From the NCBI RefSeq assembly GCF_010906925.1, contig NZ_VTVE01000001.1, forward strand, positions 806,001 to 870,000: a stretch of DNA of 64,000 nt, in the 5' to 3' direction. Below are positions 62,243 through 64,000 of the stretch, piece after piece. A program made the position numbers and the translations under genes. Each line of letters begins with the position of its first letter. Position 1 is the stretch's first letter. The notes under the pieces were generated by a model, which ran no database searches, was not told the origin of the DNA, and saw nothing but the letters and a program-made list of their open reading frames with translations. Source of the DNA: Pseudobutyrivibrio xylanivorans (GTDB taxonomy: Bacteria; Bacillota; Clostridia; Lachnospirales; Lachnospiraceae).

Positions 62243-63319
62243 ATGAAAAAAAGAAATATAAGAATACTATTTTTTTGCACGATCATGGGAATATACTTGT
62301 GTTCCTGCGGAAAAAATACCGAAGCTGTGAAGGGGGAAGTGAAAGAAGATTCAGTGGAAATTTCAAGGGAGACTGAGGATGCAGAAGTAGAGATTATACC
62401 TGAGGTAGAGAAATCTACAGATTATATTGATGATGTAGTTACAGCGGATTTAAATCCAAATGACTATACACATATAGTCTCTATGGCAAATGATATTACC
62501 GGTGATTATACATTGGTAAGTTATGTGGTGGATTTGGATAATGATGGGACTGATGAGGCATTTGTTCTAGAAGTTTATTGGAATGAGACTAACAATTCAC
62601 CACTTACCGAAGATTCCACATTTGAGGCTACACGTCTATGGTTTGTTGATGAAAAAGGAGATGCAACAAATCTGACTGATTTTGCAAAAGATGGACCAGT
62701 TAGTGTTCATGAAACACTTCAGTTAGTAACAATAGGGGATAATAGTTATGTTTTTGTTTCTGCATATGGTCAGATGGCTGCATACGACCAGACAGTTATA
62801 TACACAGAAAAATACAATGCAATTACTAATGCAACTGACTTACCTTGTTATGGTTCTAAATATTTTGTTGATGGTGATGTGGTCTGGTATAAGGAAATGT
62901 ATGGCATGCAGATTGATAGAGAGGATGATTTGCCATTAATAGATTCAGGTCTTACAATGGGACATTGCTTTATTCCTTATCATTTATATTTGGATGATTC
63001 CGATTATACTTTTAAATTATATGGAGCCAAGGAGATATCCCTAGAGGAGGCAGAAGAGATTACTGGTCTTGATTTTTCGGATATCCTCTCTGATGCTACA
63101 GAATATGAATTTATACTACGTGATAACAATCAACTGGATGTAAATATAGCTACTGCTTGTGAGCCTTCATTTAATGATGATGGTGAATCCTATGAATTTA
63201 TATGTTATTCATACTTTTTACAGGATAATGGCCAGTGGGAATCTGATGATTATATAAAAGGATATTACCTTATTGATCCAGTTGAATTTACAAATGTGTG
63301 GGATTTTTTACAAGAATAA
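62243..63319 (+). CDS. Lipoprotein of unknown function
   Basis: The protein (358 residues) starts with a lipoprotein signal (ILFFCTIMGIYLCSCGKN) with Cys as lipidation site. A Glu-rich spacer follows, then a globular domain with SYVVDLDNDGTDEAFVLEVY, a calcium-loop-like DxDxDG segment, and YGQMAAYDQTVIYTEKYNAI. No known catalytic motif is evident. The pattern fits surface lipoproteins common in Lachnospiraceae. The preceding gene and the following partial gene carry similar Asp-rich loops. A terminator follows 45 bp later. Confidence 0.75.
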   Translation: MKKRNIRILFFCTIMGIYLCSCGKNTEAVKGEVKEDSVEISRETEDAEVEIIPEVEKSTDYIDDVVTADLNPNDYTHIVSMANDITGDYTLVSYVVDLDNDGTDEAFVLEVYWNETNNSPLTEDSTFEATRLWFVDEKGDATNLTDFAKDGPVSVHETLQLVTIGDNSYVFVSAYGQMAAYDQTVIYTEKYNAITNATDLPCYGSKYFVDGDVVWYKEMYGMQIDREDDLPLIDSGLTMGHCFIPYHLYLDDSDYTFKLYGAKEISLEEAEEITGLDFSDILSDATEYEFILRDNNQLDVNIATACEPSFNDDGESYEFICYSYFLQDNGQWESDDYIKGYYLIDPVEFTNVWDFLQE

Positions 63320-63364
63320 AAGCAAATATTTTTATGCTGATGCTTGATTTTGATGATTATTTTG

Positions 63365-63391
63365 AACGCACCCGAAAGGGTGCGTTTTTTT
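63365..63391 (+). terminator. Terminator after the lipoprotein gene
   Basis: AACGCACCC (63365-63373), GAAA loop, GGGTGCGTT (63378-63386), then T-run. The stem is identical to that at 61209-61230. Confidence 0.93.
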
Positions 63392-63401
63392 GTTTTTATT
63401 A

Positions 63402-63433
63402 TTGATTTATAATGTAGAAAGTATTACAATACT
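63402..63433 (+). promoter_or_regulatory. Promoter with -10-overlapping palindrome (copy 2)
   Basis: TTGATT (63402-63407) and TACAAT (63425-63430) are 17 bp apart. AGTATT-AC-AATACT (63420-63433) is a perfect palindrome over the -10. ACTACC follows as in copy 1, so the two promoters are homologous. Confidence 0.7.
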
Positions 63434-63532
63434 ACCTAGAATACATTTATATATTAGGGGATATATAGAATTAAATTAATGTAATAGAAATCTAGTTTTG
63501 GGAATTATTCACTTTTAAGTAGGAGGATACTT

Positions 63533-64000
63533 ATGAAGAGGAAGGTTGCTTTTTTCCTTATACTGACACTTGCTTTAACAGGATGTGGTAAGAAGCCTGT
63601 TGTTGAAGAAGAGGAGGATGATGAAGATGTTCCTGTAGTTGTTAAAGAGGCTGATTGGAATGCTGTCTTAGACGGAAAAGAAGAGTTTATTGGATTAGAT
63701 GAAAAAGCCTATAATATCACCACCTTGCCTGATAGTGACAAATATTATTTTACATTAGCAGATGTGGATGGAGATGAAGAAGTAGAACTTTGCGTTAAGA
63801 CTCTTAATACTTTATATGTTATTAATTATAAAGATAGAGACTATAAAGTTATCTATGAAGGCAGTGTATATGAAGATCCAGTAGATGCTCCTGAAAAACA
63901 TGGACTTTATAAGTATATAAAAGGTTCAGCTCCAGAAAGTGAGCAATTTAAATTTACTGAAATAGACGATGAGGGCAACATTGTTAGTGAAGCATTTGCA
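63533..64000 (+). CDS. Lipoprotein, N-terminal part (3' end outside window)
   Basis: The open frame from ATG 63533 runs off the window (156 codons seen). It starts with a lipoprotein signal (VAFFLILTLALTGCGKK, lipobox LTGC), an acidic spacer, and a domain with FTLADVDGDEEVELCVKTLN, a DxDxD loop like that of the neighbouring proteins. AGGAGG lies 6 bp upstream of the start. It has its own promoter, similar to that of the 61425 gene. Function unknown. Confidence 0.8.
   Translation, partial: MKRKVAFFLILTLALTGCGKKPVVEEEEDDEDVPVVVKEADWNAVLDGKEEFIGLDEKAYNITTLPDSDKYYFTLADVDGDEEVELCVKTLNTLYVINYKDRDYKVIYEGSVYEDPVDAPEKHGLYKYIKGSAPESEQFKFTEIDDEGNIVSEAFA

Overview
This is a low-GC Gram-positive chromosome segment. 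Gene order (fliO-P-Q-R-flhB-flhA-flhF-flhG-PilZ-cheBAWCD-fliA, then rpsB-tsf), a PolC-type replicative polymerase, strong AGGAGG ribosome sites and TTGACA/TATAAT promoters point to a motile member of the Clostridia, most likely the Lachnospiraceae (Butyrivibrio/Pseudobutyrivibrio/Roseburia group). The family is inferred from gene content and synteny; the genus is a guess. Almost every gene lies on the + strand.

Layout. (1) 1-16295: the distal part of a large flagellar/chemotaxis operon: export gate (FliO partial, FliP, FliQ, FliR, FlhB, FlhA), placement proteins FlhF and FlhG, a YcgR-type c-di-GMP receptor, CheB-CheA-CheW-CheC-CheD and sigma-28, ending in four poorly known genes, one an MltG-like protein without its catalytic domain. 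(2) 16296-30831: a translation/envelope block with rpsB and tsf behind a structured leader, then polysaccharide deacetylase and bactofilin genes set into the usual tsf-pyrH junction, then pyrH-frr-uppS-cdsA-dxr-rseP-ispG-polC. A 27-bp imperfect hairpin stands directly before polC. (3) 30856-38870: a beta-propeller-like membrane protein, P-protein (pheA), ppx-ppk1 polyphosphate genes, a HAD phosphatase, and infC-rpmI-rplT behind an attenuator-type leader, with infC starting at ATT.

(4) 38920-49666: the accessory region and the most interesting part. A promoter with upstream direct repeats feeds a two-hairpin leader with an intrinsic terminator. Next come a glycosyltransferase fused to a GH3-like (acyl-adenylate/amide synthetase) domain, an acyltransferase-3, a heterodimeric ABC exporter with one degenerate ATP site, a condensation/alcohol-acetyltransferase-like protein with an HGVSDG motif, and two duplicated GT2 glycosyltransferases. 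galE follows. Together they look like a system that builds and exports an acylated glycoconjugate or small glycolipid; the product is unknown.

(5) 50755-59320: tRNA-Glu(CTC), then rimP-nusA-ylxR-ylxQ-infB-rbfA-nrnA-truB-ribF, with a terminator hairpin in the rimP leader. (6) 59321-64000: an SH3-NlpC/P60 cell-wall hydrolase behind a near-perfect WalR box, a SEC-C protein behind a palindromic operator candidate, and a lipoprotein/membrane protein cluster whose promoter, palindrome and terminator are duplicated.
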